17,980 nt of DNA from Pseudomonadota bacterium (GCA_023394655.1 JAEXAG010000105.1:1-17980), one strand, 5' to 3'; shown: positions 6,380-14,392, counted from the stretch's first letter. Numbers and translations: made by a program. Notes: generated by a model from the sequence alone, not told the origin.

Positions 6380-8434
6380 TCAGGCGCGCAGTGCGGGGTT
6401 GTCCCAGCCCGGGCGCGGCGCGAAGCGGGCCCCGTGGCGGGCTTCCAGTGCCTTGAGCCGGGCGAGCAGGACGTCCGCGCCCGTTTCGCGCACGTACTGG
6501 ATCGGGCCGCCGCGGAACGGCGCGAAGCCGGTACCGAAGATCACGCCGCCATCGAGCAGGTCGGCATCGGCCACCACGCCATCGTGCAGGCAGGCGACGG
6601 CTTCGTTGATCATCGGCAGGATCAGGCGGTCTTCGAGATCGTCCGGCACCTTGTAATCGGCCGGCAGCTCCGGCTTCTTCGCCTTGCCATCGACCCACTC
6701 GTAGATGCCCTGGCCGTCCTTCTTGCCGCGCTTGCCGGCTTCCGGCGGGGCGGAAAGCGCTTCGGGGATCGCAAGGCCGAGGAAGGGGGCGAGTTCCGCA
6801 CCCACCCCCGCCGCCACGTCCAGGCCCACGGTATCGACCAGCTCGACCGGCCCCATCGGCATGCCGAACTTCACCGCCGCCCTGTCGATCGCCGGGCCGG
6901 GGATGCCCTCGGCATACGCGGTCATCGCCTCCAGCATGTACGGGAACAGCACGCGGTTGACGAGGAAGCCCGGCGTGCCGGCCACCGGCACCGGCAGCTT
7001 GTCGAGCTTCTTGCAGAAGGCCGCCAGCCGCTGTTGGGTTTCCGGCGTCATGCCGTCGTGGTGGATGATCTCGACCAGCGGCATCAGTGCCACCGGGTTG
7101 AAGTAGTGCAGGCCCGCGAACTGCGCCGGCCGCGCGATGTGGCCGCGCAGTTCGGTCAACGGGATGGAGGACGTGTTGGTGGTGAGCAAGGCATCCGGCT
7201 TCATCCGGGGTTCGACGTTCGCGTAGAGATCGCGCTTGGCATCGGCACGTTCGATGATCGCTTCGATGACCAGATCGGCCTCGGCGATGGCATCACCGGC
7301 AAGATCGCCCTTGAGGCGCGCCGCCACGGCCGGTCGCTTCGACTCGTCCTTCACTTTCTTGGCGAACAGTTCGCCCGCCCGCGCCAGCGCACCGTCGATG
7401 AATTTCTGTTCGCGGTCCTGCAGGGTGACATCGAAGCCCTTGTAGGCGCTCCACGCGGCGATGTCGCCGCCCATCACCCCGGCACCGACCACGTGCACGC
7501 GGTGGATGCCCGGGTCACCGCTGCCGAGCGACTTCATGCGTTCCTGCAGGAAGAACACCCGGGTGAGGTTGCGCGCGGTGGGCGTGGATGCCAGCTTCAC
7601 CACGCCGCGGCGCTCGGCCGCGAGCAGCGATTGCATGCCGCCACGGGAGTTCTTCCAGCTGTCGATCAGGACATAGGGCGCGGGGTAGTGCGCCTTCGGC
7701 GCCTTGCGCGCCACCTGCTTGACCAACATCGGGGCCAGCGCCTGCCGGGCCGGCCAGGTGTTGGTGGCCCAGGCGGTCATCCGCTGCTTGAGCGGGCGCT
7801 CCACGCCGCGCAAGGCCAGCAGCGCGGCCGTGTCCTCGAGGGTCGCCGGCTCGGTGGTCTTGTCCACCAGGCCCATCGCCCTGGCCGCGCTGGCACTGAC
7901 CGTGCGGCCGGTGAGCATCAGGTCGAAGGCGGCCGGTGCGCCGATCAGGCGCGGCAGGCGCACGCTGCCGCCCCAGCCCGGGAAGATGCCGAGCTTCACT
8001 TCCGGCAAGCCGATGCGCGTCGAAGGATCATTCGATGCCACGCGGTAGCGGCAGGCCAGCGCGATCTCGGTGCCGCCGCCCATGCAGAAACCGTGGATCG
8101 CCGCGGCGGTCGGGCAGGGCAGCCGAGCCAGCTTCTCGAACACCATCTGGCCGCGACGTATGGCATCGGCCACCGTGCCCTTGCGATCGAACTCGGCGAA
8201 CTCGCGGATGTCCGCGCCGGCGATGAAGCCCGAGGACTTCGCCGAGGACACCACCAACGCCTTCGGCGGCTCCAGCGCGATGCGCTCGAGCACCGTGTCC
8301 AGTTCCACCAGCACGTCCTGCGCGAATGCATTGACCGACTCGTCGGCACGATCGAACTGGAGCACCAGCACGCCGTCCTCGCGCGTCTTCAAGCGCCAGT
8401 GCTTGAGGGAAAGTCCGTCGAAATGGGGCGTCAT
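6380..8434 (-). CDS. Fatty-acid oxidation alpha subunit: enoyl-CoA hydratase / 3-hydroxyacyl-CoA dehydrogenase (FadB/FadJ family)
   Basis: This 684-residue bifunctional enzyme would hydrate enoyl-CoA and then oxidise 3-hydroxyacyl-CoA with NAD+ in cytosolic beta-oxidation. The N-terminal crotonase domain has the oxyanion and catalytic region GFCMGGGTE (Glu123) and LPEVKLGIFPGWGGS (Glu145), which match the two catalytic glutamates of FadB. The dehydrogenase half has a Rossmann GAGVMG (317-322), NTSSIP (Asn420), and the catalytic pair His443 in GLHYFNP and Glu455. It ends with the helical C-terminal domain and FAPFRGGPIQY. It is slightly shorter than E. coli FadB (729) or FadJ (714), so I give no symbol. 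No thiolase (fadA/fadI) adjoins it in this window. It is convergent to pilZ and divergent from rpoE. The start ATG (8432-8434) has only a weak GGA upstream. Confidence 0.93.
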   Translation of the reverse strand: MTPHFDGLSLKHWRLKTREDGVLVLQFDRADESVNAFAQDVLVELDTVLERIALEPPKALVVSSAKSSGFIAGADIREFAEFDRKGTVADAIRRGQMVFEKLARLPCPTAAAIHGFCMGGGTEIALACRYRVASNDPSTRIGLPEVKLGIFPGWGGSVRLPRLIGAPAAFDLMLTGRTVSASAARAMGLVDKTTEPATLEDTAALLALRGVERPLKQRMTAWATNTWPARQALAPMLVKQVARKAPKAHYPAPYVLIDSWKNSRGGMQSLLAAERRGVVKLASTPTARNLTRVFFLQERMKSLGSGDPGIHRVHVVGAGVMGGDIAAWSAYKGFDVTLQDREQKFIDGALARAGELFAKKVKDESKRPAVAARLKGDLAGDAIAEADLVIEAIIERADAKRDLYANVEPRMKPDALLTTNTSSIPLTELRGHIARPAQFAGLHYFNPVALMPLVEIIHHDGMTPETQQRLAAFCKKLDKLPVPVAGTPGFLVNRVLFPYMLEAMTAYAEGIPGPAIDRAAVKFGMPMGPVELVDTVGLDVAAGVGAELAPFLGLAIPEALSAPPEAGKRGKKDGQGIYEWVDGKAKKPELPADYKVPDDLEDRLILPMINEAVACLHDGVVADADLLDGGVIFGTGFAPFRGGPIQYVRETGADVLLARLKALEARHGARFAPRPGWDNPALRA

Positions 8435-8466
8435 GTCGTGACATCCGATGCGGTATGGAAGTCTTT

Positions 8467-8496
8467 ATCATCCGGTCCGCGTTGCATTGGCGTCAA
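8467..8496 (-). promoter_or_regulatory. Candidate sigma-70 promoter for the fad gene
   Basis: On the minus strand, TTGACG (8496-8491) is a good -35. It is followed after 18 nt by GATGAT (8472-8467), a 4-of-6 match to the -10. This gives a transcript start near 8460 and a leader of about 26 nt. A short inverted repeat, ATGTC-GT-GACAT (8433-8444), overlaps the start codon and could be an operator, though it is short. Confidence 0.4.
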
Positions 8497-8537
8497 ATCG
8501 CGGATGATGGCCCGGAGCCGCGCCTGCATCGCGCGGC

Positions 8538-8565
8538 GGAACTTTCCCGCGCCGCCCCGGTCTGA
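8538..8565 (+). promoter_or_regulatory. Sigma-E (RpoE)-type promoter for rpoE-rseA-mucD
   Basis: GGAACTT (8538-8544) is the consensus -35 of RpoE-type ECF sigma factors. TCTGA (8561-8565) is the matching -10, with a 16-nt spacer. The predicted start is about 8571-8573, leaving a leader of roughly 46 nt before ATG 8619. The operon downstream encodes this very sigma factor, so positive autoregulation is the simple reading. GCGCGG (8531-8536) and CCGCGC (8547-8552) form an inverted repeat around the -35. Confidence 0.85.
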
Positions 8566-8618
8566 CCCCACAGTCAACCGATGCGGAACCCTCCATGCTT
8601 CGAGGAGTGGCGGCCAAG

Positions 8619-9248
8619 ATGGCCGACGAACACATCGACAACCCGATCGATCCGCTGGACGCGGAACTGGTCCGCCAGGTCCAGCAGGGCGACCATGCGG
8701 CCTTCGGCGTGCTGGTGCGCCGCTACCAGCATCGCATCATCGCGCTGATGGCCCGCTACACCGGCGACCGTGCCCAGGCCGAGGACCTGGCGCAGGATGC
8801 CTTCCTCCGCGCCTGGCGTTCGATCGCCGGGTTCCGCGGCGATGCCCAGTTCTACACCTGGCTGCACCGCATCGCGATCAACACCGCCAAGAACCATCTC
8901 GTCGCCCAGAAGCGCCGCCCGCCATCGGAGGACATCGACGCGATCGACGCGGAGCAGTTCGAAGGCGCGCTCAGGATGCGCGATGCCGACACGCCCGAGC
9001 GCGAACTGCTGCGCCACGAGATCGAGCAGGCGGTGATGCGGGCGGTGGAAAAGCTGCCGCGCGAATTGCGGATGGCCCTCACCCTGCGCGAGGTGGACGG
9101 GCTGGCCTACGACGAAATCGCGCAAAGGCTGGATTGCCCGATCGGCACGGTGCGCTCGCGCATCTTCCGTGCCCGCGAGGCGGTCGATGCCGAGCTGCGT
9201 CCGCTCCTGGATGCCAGCGCCACTTCACGCCAACGAGGACGCGCATGA
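8619..9248 (+). CDS. rpoE: RNA polymerase sigma-E factor (RpoE/AlgU type)
   Basis: This is an ECF sigma factor of 209 residues that directs RNA polymerase to envelope-stress promoters. Region 2 runs from AELVRQVQQGDH through YQHRIIALMARY, the DLAQDAFLRAWRSI core-binding block and the WLHRIAINTAKN -10-recognition part. Region 4 is LPRELRMALTLREVDGLAYDEIAQRL with the helix-turn-helix CPIGTVRSRIFRARE. The start was set at ATG 8619 (MADEHIDNP) because AGGAG at 8603-8607 precedes it, with an 11-nt spacer, and because the longer ATG 8595 adds eight residues not expected in the family. The stop overlaps the rseA start as ATGA (9245-9248), giving coupled production of the sigma factor and its inhibitor. 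A sigma-E-type promoter lies upstream. Confidence 0.95.
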   Translation: MADEHIDNPIDPLDAELVRQVQQGDHAAFGVLVRRYQHRIIALMARYTGDRAQAEDLAQDAFLRAWRSIAGFRGDAQFYTWLHRIAINTAKNHLVAQKRRPPSEDIDAIDAEQFEGALRMRDADTPERELLRHEIEQAVMRAVEKLPRELRMALTLREVDGLAYDEIAQRLDCPIGTVRSRIFRAREAVDAELRPLLDASATSRQRGRA

Positions 9249-10093
9249 CGACCGAAACCCATCGCGAACAGCTTTCCGCGTTGCTGGATGGCGAGCTCGA
9301 ACCCGATCGGGCCCGCTTCCTGCTGCGCCGGCTCTCGCACGACCACGCACTCTCCGATGCCCTGGGGCGCTGGCAGCTTGCCGGCGATGCCCTGCGCGGT
9401 GAATCGAACGCACCCGCGCCCGCGGGTTTCGCCGAGGCGATCGCGGCACGCATCGCCGCCGAAGCGGGTGGGGACGCATCCAGCGTGACGCCACGCGTGT
9501 CCGAATCCGCCTCCGGCCCGCTGGCCGCCGCCCCGCGCCCGGCGCGCTGGCGCTGGTTCGGTGGCGGTGCGCTGGCCGCGTCGCTGGCATTCGCGGCGAT
9601 GCTGGTTTTGCGCCAGCCGGTCGTGGAGGCCGAAATGCCGGCCGTGCCGGTCGCGGGCACGGTAGTGCCGGTGGAAACGCCGGCAGCGGCGCCGGTCCGC
9701 GCCGAGACCCCGGTCACTTCGCCCGTGGCTGCCGAGGCGGTGGCGATCGCGGCGACGGACGCGCCGGTGGATGCATCGCGTCGCGCCTCGGCTCCGGCCA
9801 TCGAGCGCGAAGCCGCTCCGGCGGCGGCACAACGCGCCGTCCGCACACGGCCTGCCATGGCCAGTGCATCCGCCGAGGACGTCGTGCGGGTCGCCTCGGA
9901 AGCCGCGATCGAGCCTGCGCCGACGCCTGCGCGCGATCCCTTCAGCCAGCCGGCGGCCAAGTCCGGCTGGCCAAGGGCGGTGCTGCCGGCGACAGGCGCC
10001 ACCACCTTCAATGCCCGCCTCGATGGCGGCGCATCCACCTTTTACCCGTTCGAACCCCGCCCGGTCCCGGCCACCGATGGCCCCGCGGACTGA
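9245..10093 (+). CDS. rseA: Anti-sigma-E factor, RseA/MucA type, membrane-spanning
   Basis: RseA holds sigma-E inactive at the inner membrane and is destroyed by regulated proteolysis when the envelope is damaged. The N-terminal cytoplasmic part has the family pattern EQLSALLDGELEPD and ALGRWQLAGDALRGE. A single membrane segment spans about residues 106-124 (ALAASLAFAAMLVL). The periplasmic part of about 155 residues is rich in Ala, Pro and Val, low in complexity, and ends in an ordered-looking block: WPRAVLPATG, then TTFNARLDGG, then FYPFEPRPV. At 282 residues it is longer than E. coli RseA (216). The N-terminus is fixed by the ATGA overlap with rpoE. No rseB follows; the next gene is the periplasmic protease. 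The identification rests on the N-terminal motif, topology and position. Confidence 0.9.
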   Translation: MTTETHREQLSALLDGELEPDRARFLLRRLSHDHALSDALGRWQLAGDALRGESNAPAPAGFAEAIAARIAAEAGGDASSVTPRVSESASGPLAAAPRPARWRWFGGGALAASLAFAAMLVLRQPVVEAEMPAVPVAGTVVPVETPAAAPVRAETPVTSPVAAEAVAIAATDAPVDASRRASAPAIEREAAPAAAQRAVRTRPAMASASAEDVVRVASEAAIEPAPTPARDPFSQPAAKSGWPRAVLPATGATTFNARLDGGASTFYPFEPRPVPATDGPAD

Positions 10094-10114
10094 GCCCGAG
10101 AAATGGACATCCCG

Positions 10115-11632
10115 ATGAAGAAACTGCTGCACCCGCTGATCCTCGTCCCGCTCACCGCCATCGCCACCGCCGGCATCGTCATGCTGCCGCCGGCCGACGC
10201 ACAGCAGCCGCCCACCGCCGCTCAGGCCGCCCCGGTCGCACCCGCGCCGGAACTGGTGACCGGGCTGCCGGACTTCACCCGGCTGGTCGATCGCGTCGGT
10301 CCCGGCGTGGTCAGCGTGGAGGCGCGCATCGCCGCACGGGGCGGGATGGCCGGGGCCGATCCGATGGCGGAGATCTTCCGTCGCTTCGGCATGCCGATCC
10401 CGCCGGGCATGCAATCGCCGCGCGGACCGATGCCGCAGCAGCCGCGTGGCATCTCGATGGGGACCGGCTTCCTGATTTCCTCCGATGGCTACGTCCTCAC
10501 CAACCACCATGTCGTCGATGGCGCCGAGGAAGTCACGGTCAAGCTCAATGACCGTCGCGAGTTCGTCGCCAAGCTGGTCGGCAGCGATGCGCAATCGGAC
10601 GTGGCACTGCTCAAGCTCGAGGCCACCGGGCTGCCGGCACTGCGCCTCGGCGACTCAGGCGTGGTGCGCCCCGGCCAGTGGGTGGTCGCCATTGGTTCGC
10701 CCTACGGCCTCGACCACTCGGTGACCGCCGGCATCGTCAGCGCCATCGGCCGTTCCACCGGCGGCCAGCGCTACGTGCCGTTCATCCAGACCGACGTCGC
10801 GATCAACCGCGGCAATTCCGGCGGCCCGCTGCTCAACACCCGTGGCGAAGTGGTCGGCATCAACTCGCAGATCTTCAGCGTGTCCGGCGGCTTCCAGGGC
10901 ATCAGCTTCGCCATCCCGATCGATACCGCGATGAACGCCGTCGAGCAGCTAAAGGCCACCGGCCAGGTGCGTCGGGGCATGCTCGGGGTGCAGATGAACC
11001 CGGAAATCACCCGGGAACTGGCCCGCGGGATGGGCTTGCCCGACACCCGCGGCGCATTGGTGGCCGATGTCGAGGCCGGCGGGGCGGCGGCGAAGGCGGG
11101 CCTGCGCGCCGGCGATGTCATCCGCAGTTTCAACGGCACGCCGGTGGCGGTGTACAGCGACCTGCCGCCGATGGTCGGCGCGTTGCCGCCCGGCAGCCGG
11201 GTGAAGCTCGGCGTCTGGCGCGATGGCCGCGAACGCGACATCGACGTGGTGCTGGGCGAGGCCGAGGATGTGGGCAACGCGCGCTTCGGCGAACGCGCCG
11301 CGCCGGCGGATGCCGCGAAATCGCCGGCCCAGGCCGCGCGCGGCCTGCTGGGATTGCGCATCACCGAACTTCGTGCCGAGGATCGCCAGCGCCTGCAGCT
11401 GAAAGCGGGCGAGGGCGTGGGCATCGTCGGGGTGGAAAGCCGCGCCGCGCGCGAGGCGGGCCTCTCGCCGGGAGACATCGTGCTGGCGATCGGACGCACC
11501 CCGGTCGGCAGCGCCGCCGCGGTCCAGTCCGCGCTGGCGGGCGTGAAGCCGGGCGATACGGTGACCTTGCGCCTGGCCGGCGTTCCCGGGCGCAGCAGCG
11601 CGCGTTTCGTCGCCGTGCGCACCGGGGATTGA
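10115..11632 (+). CDS. mucD: Periplasmic serine protease/chaperone DegP/MucD (HtrA family)
   Basis: This is an HtrA protease that degrades or refolds damaged periplasmic proteins. The first residues, MKKLLHPLILVPLTAI with a break after ADAQQ, form a Sec signal peptide. From ATG 10115 the product is 505 residues. The trypsin-like triad is His132 in TNHHVVDG (CAT 10508-10510), Asp162 in SDVALLK (GAC 10598-10600) and Ser235 in RGNSGGPLL (TCC 10817-10819). PDZ1 begins at GMLGVQMNPE and PDZ2 at LLGLRITELR, the usual DegP layout. A weak GGA lies 6 nt before ATG 10115; ATG 10103 would add MDIP and cannot be excluded. A stretch of Met, Pro and Gln (about 10370-10450) forms the LA-loop-like region before the catalytic domain. 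It follows rseA by about 20 nt and is probably transcribed from the sigma-E promoter. Confidence 0.94.
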   Translation: MKKLLHPLILVPLTAIATAGIVMLPPADAQQPPTAAQAAPVAPAPELVTGLPDFTRLVDRVGPGVVSVEARIAARGGMAGADPMAEIFRRFGMPIPPGMQSPRGPMPQQPRGISMGTGFLISSDGYVLTNHHVVDGAEEVTVKLNDRREFVAKLVGSDAQSDVALLKLEATGLPALRLGDSGVVRPGQWVVAIGSPYGLDHSVTAGIVSAIGRSTGGQRYVPFIQTDVAINRGNSGGPLLNTRGEVVGINSQIFSVSGGFQGISFAIPIDTAMNAVEQLKATGQVRRGMLGVQMNPEITRELARGMGLPDTRGALVADVEAGGAAAKAGLRAGDVIRSFNGTPVAVYSDLPPMVGALPPGSRVKLGVWRDGRERDIDVVLGEAEDVGNARFGERAAPADAAKSPAQAARGLLGLRITELRAEDRQRLQLKAGEGVGIVGVESRAAREAGLSPGDIVLAIGRTPVGSAAAVQSALAGVKPGDTVTLRLAGVPGRSSARFVAVRTGD

Positions 11633-11646
11633 ACCTCGTTCCGGGA

Positions 11647-11670
11647 ACCGGCCCGCGCGGGCGGGCCGGT
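11647..11670 (+). terminator. Perfect 10-bp hairpin after mucD
   Basis: ACCGGCCCGC (11647-11656) pairs perfectly with GCGGGCCGGT (11661-11670) around a GCGG loop. It starts 14 nt behind the mucD stop. The stem is very GC-rich, but no U-tract follows, so termination is plausible rather than proven. It separates the sigma-E operon from the lepA unit. Confidence 0.6.
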
Positions 11671-11675
11671 CGCCA

Positions 11676-11684
11676 TGCCATAAT
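11676..11684 (+). promoter_or_regulatory. Candidate extended -10 promoter for the lepA-recO unit
   Basis: TGC followed by CATAAT (11676-11684) fits an extended -10 (TGn plus a hexamer matching TATAAT at 5 of 6 positions). The -35 position at 17-nt spacing falls in the GC-rich hairpin and does not resemble TTGACA, which is acceptable for extended -10 promoters. The transcript would start near 11690, about 40 nt before the lepA ATG at 11732. Confidence 0.45.
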
Positions 11685-11731
11685 GGCCCGCTTGACTTTC
11701 CGCAGGGCCGCATGGGCGGCTGATCGCCACG

Positions 11732-13549
11732 ATGTCGCCTGAAATCCCCGAATCCATGCGGTTCATCCGCAACTTCTCCATCATCGCCCACGTCGACCAC
11801 GGCAAGTCGACGCTGGCCGATCGCATCATCCAGATCTGCGGTGGCCTGACCGCCCGTGAGATGGAAGCGCAGGTGCTCGACAACAACCCGATCGAGCGCG
11901 AACGCGGCATCACCATCAAGGCGCAATCGGTTTCGCTGCCGTACACCGCGAACGACGGCAACACCTATTACCTCAACTTCATCGACACCCCTGGCCACGT
12001 CGATTTCAGCTACGAGGTCAGCCGCTCGCTGGCCGCCTGCGAGGGTGCGCTGCTGGTGGTCGATGCCGCCCAGGGCGTCGAGGCGCAATCGGTGGCCAAC
12101 TGCTACACCGCGGTGGAGCAGGGCCTGGAAGTGATCCCGGTCATCAACAAGATCGACCTGCCGACCGCCGACATCGAGCGCGCCAAGGGCGAGATCGAGG
12201 CGGTGATCGGCATCGATGCCAGCGATGCAGTGCCGGTCAGCGCCAAGACCGGACTCAACGTGCAGGACGTGCTGGAAGCGATCGTCCAGCGCATCCCGCC
12301 GCCGCGTCCGCGTGACACCGAAAAGCTGCAGGCGCTGATCATTGACTCGTGGTTCGACAACTACCTGGGCGTCGTCTCGCTGGTGCGCATCATGCAGGGC
12401 GAACTGAAGCCCGGCGACAAGATGCTGGTGATGAGCACCGGCCGTGCACACCAAGTGGATGCAGTCGGGGTGTTCACGCCCAAGCGCAAGCCGACCAAAT
12501 CGCTCAAGGCCGGCGAAGTGGGCTGGATCACCGCATCGATCAAGGACGTGCACGGCGCGCCGGTGGGCGACACGCTCACGCTTTCCAACGATCCCGCGCC
12601 GCACCCGCTGCCGGGCTTCCAGGAAATGCAGCCGAGGGTGTTCTCCGGCCTGTTCCCGGTGGATGCCGAGGATTACCCGGACCTGCGCGAAGCGCTGGAA
12701 AAGCTGCGCCTCAACGATGCCGCGCTGCGCTTCGAGCCGGAAAGCTCGGAGGCGATGGGCTTCGGCTTCCGTTGCGGCTTCCTCGGCATGCTGCACATGG
12801 AAATCGTACAGGAGCGCCTGGAGCGCGAGTACAACCTGAATCTCATCACCACCGCGCCCACGGTCATCTACGAAGTCTTGAAGACCGATGGCGAGGTGAT
12901 GCCGCTGGACAACCCGGCCAAGCTGCCGCCGGCCAACCAGATCGAGGAAGTGCGCGAACCGATCATCCGCGCCAACATCCTGACCCCGCCCGATTACGTC
13001 GGCTCGGTGATCAAGTTGTGCGAGGAAAAGCGCGGCACCCAGATCGGCATGACCTACATGGGCAGCCAGGTGCAGATCAGCTACGAGCTGCCGATGGCCG
13101 AGGTCGTGCTCGATTTCTTCGACAAGCTGAAATCGGTCTCGCGCGGTTATGCCTCGCTCGATTACCACTTCCTGCGCTTCGATGCCGGCCCGTTCGTGCG
13201 CGTGGACACGCTGATCAACGGCGACAAGGTGGATGCGCTCTCGATCATCGTCCACCGCAGCCATGCGGATCGCCGTGGCCGCGAGCTGACCGAGAAGATG
13301 AAGGATCTCATCCCGCGGCAGATGTTCGACGTGGCCATCCAGGCGGCCATCGGCAGCCAGATCATCGCCCGCACCACGGTCAAGGCGTTGCGCAAGAACG
13401 TGTTGGCCAAGTGCTACGGCGGCGATGCCACGCGCAAGAAAAAGCTGCTGGAGAAGCAGAAGGAAGGCAAGAAGCGCATGAAGCAGGTCGGCCGGGTGGA
13501 AATCCCGCAGGAGGCCTTCCTCGCCGTGCTGCAGGTGGACAACAAGTAA
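11732..13549 (+). CDS. lepA: Translation elongation factor 4 (EF-4/LepA)
   Basis: LepA is a ribosome-binding GTPase that acts in translation initiation or in recovery of stalled ribosomes. The 605-residue protein has all GTPase motifs: AHVDHGKST (residues 19-27), the switch-I block NPIERERGITIKAQ, DTPGHVDF, NKIDLP and SAKTG. Its family-specific C-terminal domain contains CYGGDATRKKKLLEKQKEGK. A conserved core (GFGFRCGFLGMLHMEIVQ) lies in the middle. The start was placed at ATG 11732, which puts MSPEIPES before the family N-terminus FIRNFSIIAH. ATG 11756 (MRFIRNF) would give 597 residues, nearer the 599 of E. coli; neither has a clear ribosome binding site. It is followed by lepB, the classical partner gene. 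Confidence 0.97.
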   Translation: MSPEIPESMRFIRNFSIIAHVDHGKSTLADRIIQICGGLTAREMEAQVLDNNPIERERGITIKAQSVSLPYTANDGNTYYLNFIDTPGHVDFSYEVSRSLAACEGALLVVDAAQGVEAQSVANCYTAVEQGLEVIPVINKIDLPTADIERAKGEIEAVIGIDASDAVPVSAKTGLNVQDVLEAIVQRIPPPRPRDTEKLQALIIDSWFDNYLGVVSLVRIMQGELKPGDKMLVMSTGRAHQVDAVGVFTPKRKPTKSLKAGEVGWITASIKDVHGAPVGDTLTLSNDPAPHPLPGFQEMQPRVFSGLFPVDAEDYPDLREALEKLRLNDAALRFEPESSEAMGFGFRCGFLGMLHMEIVQERLEREYNLNLITTAPTVIYEVLKTDGEVMPLDNPAKLPPANQIEEVREPIIRANILTPPDYVGSVIKLCEEKRGTQIGMTYMGSQVQISYELPMAEVVLDFFDKLKSVSRGYASLDYHFLRFDAGPFVRVDTLINGDKVDALSIIVHRSHADRRGRELTEKMKDLIPRQMFDVAIQAAIGSQIIARTTVKALRKNVLAKCYGGDATRKKKLLEKQKEGKKRMKQVGRVEIPQEAFLAVLQVDNK

Positions 13550-13585
13550 CGGCGTCCGCGCCGGCCCGGAAAGGAAGGAAAACAG

Positions 13586-14392
13586 ATGCGCTGGTTCGAA
13601 ATCGCCCTCGTCACCCTGACCTTGGTCACCGCGGTCTTCTGGCTTCTGGACCGCCTCGTGCTGCGCAAGCGCCGGGCCGAGGCCGGACTGCTGGGCGAGG
13701 AAGACCTGCCGTGGTACGTGGATTACTCCAACGCCTTCTTCCCGGTACTGCTGGCGATCCTGATCCTGCGCAGCTTCATCGCCGAGCCGTTCCGGATCCC
13801 CACCGGCTCGATGATCCCGACGCTCAAGATCGGCGACTTCATCCTGGTCAACAAGTTCGCCTACGGCCTGCGCCTGCCGGTGACCAATGCCAAGGTGGTG
13901 CCGATCGGGCTGCCCGAGCGTGGCGACGTCGTGGTGTTCCGCTATCCGGGCATGGGCAAGGATGATCCGGACGCCGGCATCGATTTCGTCAAGCGCGTGG
14001 TGGGCATGCCGGGCGACCGCGTGGCCTACCATCGCGGCGTCCTCACCATCAACGGCGAGCCGGTGCAATACCGCGTGGAAGGGCCGGTGGACATCCGCAG
14101 CGGCGACAACGGCATCGCCTTGCCGGGCATGCTGGCGCTCGAGCGGCTCGGAGAGCACGAACATCAGGTCCAGAACTTCGTCCAGAGCCTGGAAGCCGGC
14201 GGCATGGGGGATGGCGAATTCGACGTGCCGGCCGGGCATTACCTGGTGATGGGCGACAACCGCGACAACAGCCTGGACGGGCGCTTCTGGGGCATGCTCC
14301 CCGAGGAAAACCTGCGCGGCAAGGCATTCCTGGTCTGGATGAACTGGAACCGCGGCATCGATTTCTCGCGCATCGGCGAGCGTATCCCTTAA
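13586..14392 (+). CDS. lepB: Signal peptidase I
   Basis: LepB removes signal peptides from exported proteins at the outer face of the inner membrane. The 268-residue protein has two membrane segments (about residues 4-22 and 50-65) joined by a charged cytoplasmic loop, then the periplasmic catalytic domain. The Ser/Lys dyad is Ser75 in PTGSMIPTL and Lys136 in FVKRVVGMPGD. The C-terminal box GDNRDNSLDGRFWG is intact. The ribosome binding site is unusually good for the window: AAGGAAGGA at 13571-13579, about 6 nt before ATG 13586. It lies 36 nt after lepA. A natural substrate, MucD, is encoded in the neighbouring operon, but no specific link is implied. Confidence 0.97.
   Translation: MRWFEIALVTLTLVTAVFWLLDRLVLRKRRAEAGLLGEEDLPWYVDYSNAFFPVLLAILILRSFIAEPFRIPTGSMIPTLKIGDFILVNKFAYGLRLPVTNAKVVPIGLPERGDVVVFRYPGMGKDDPDAGIDFVKRVVGMPGDRVAYHRGVLTINGEPVQYRVEGPVDIRSGDNGIALPGMLALERLGEHEHQVQNFVQSLEAGGMGDGEFDVPAGHYLVMGDNRDNSLDGRFWGMLPEENLRGKAFLVWMNWNRGIDFSRIGERIP

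Noticed and set aside
8595..8618. ATG 8595 as the rpoE start
   Set aside because: It places the AGGAG ribosome binding site inside the gene and adds eight residues not typical of the family; kept only as an alternative.
6368..9244. A long plus-strand frame running into rseA from opposite the fad gene and through rpoE
   Set aside because: Only the part from ATG 9245 encodes a recognisable protein (RseA). The rest is antisense to the fad gene and out of frame with rpoE.
11692..11697. TTGACT as a -35 for lepA
   Set aside because: No -10-like hexamer lies 16-18 nt downstream; the sequence there is GGCGGC-like.
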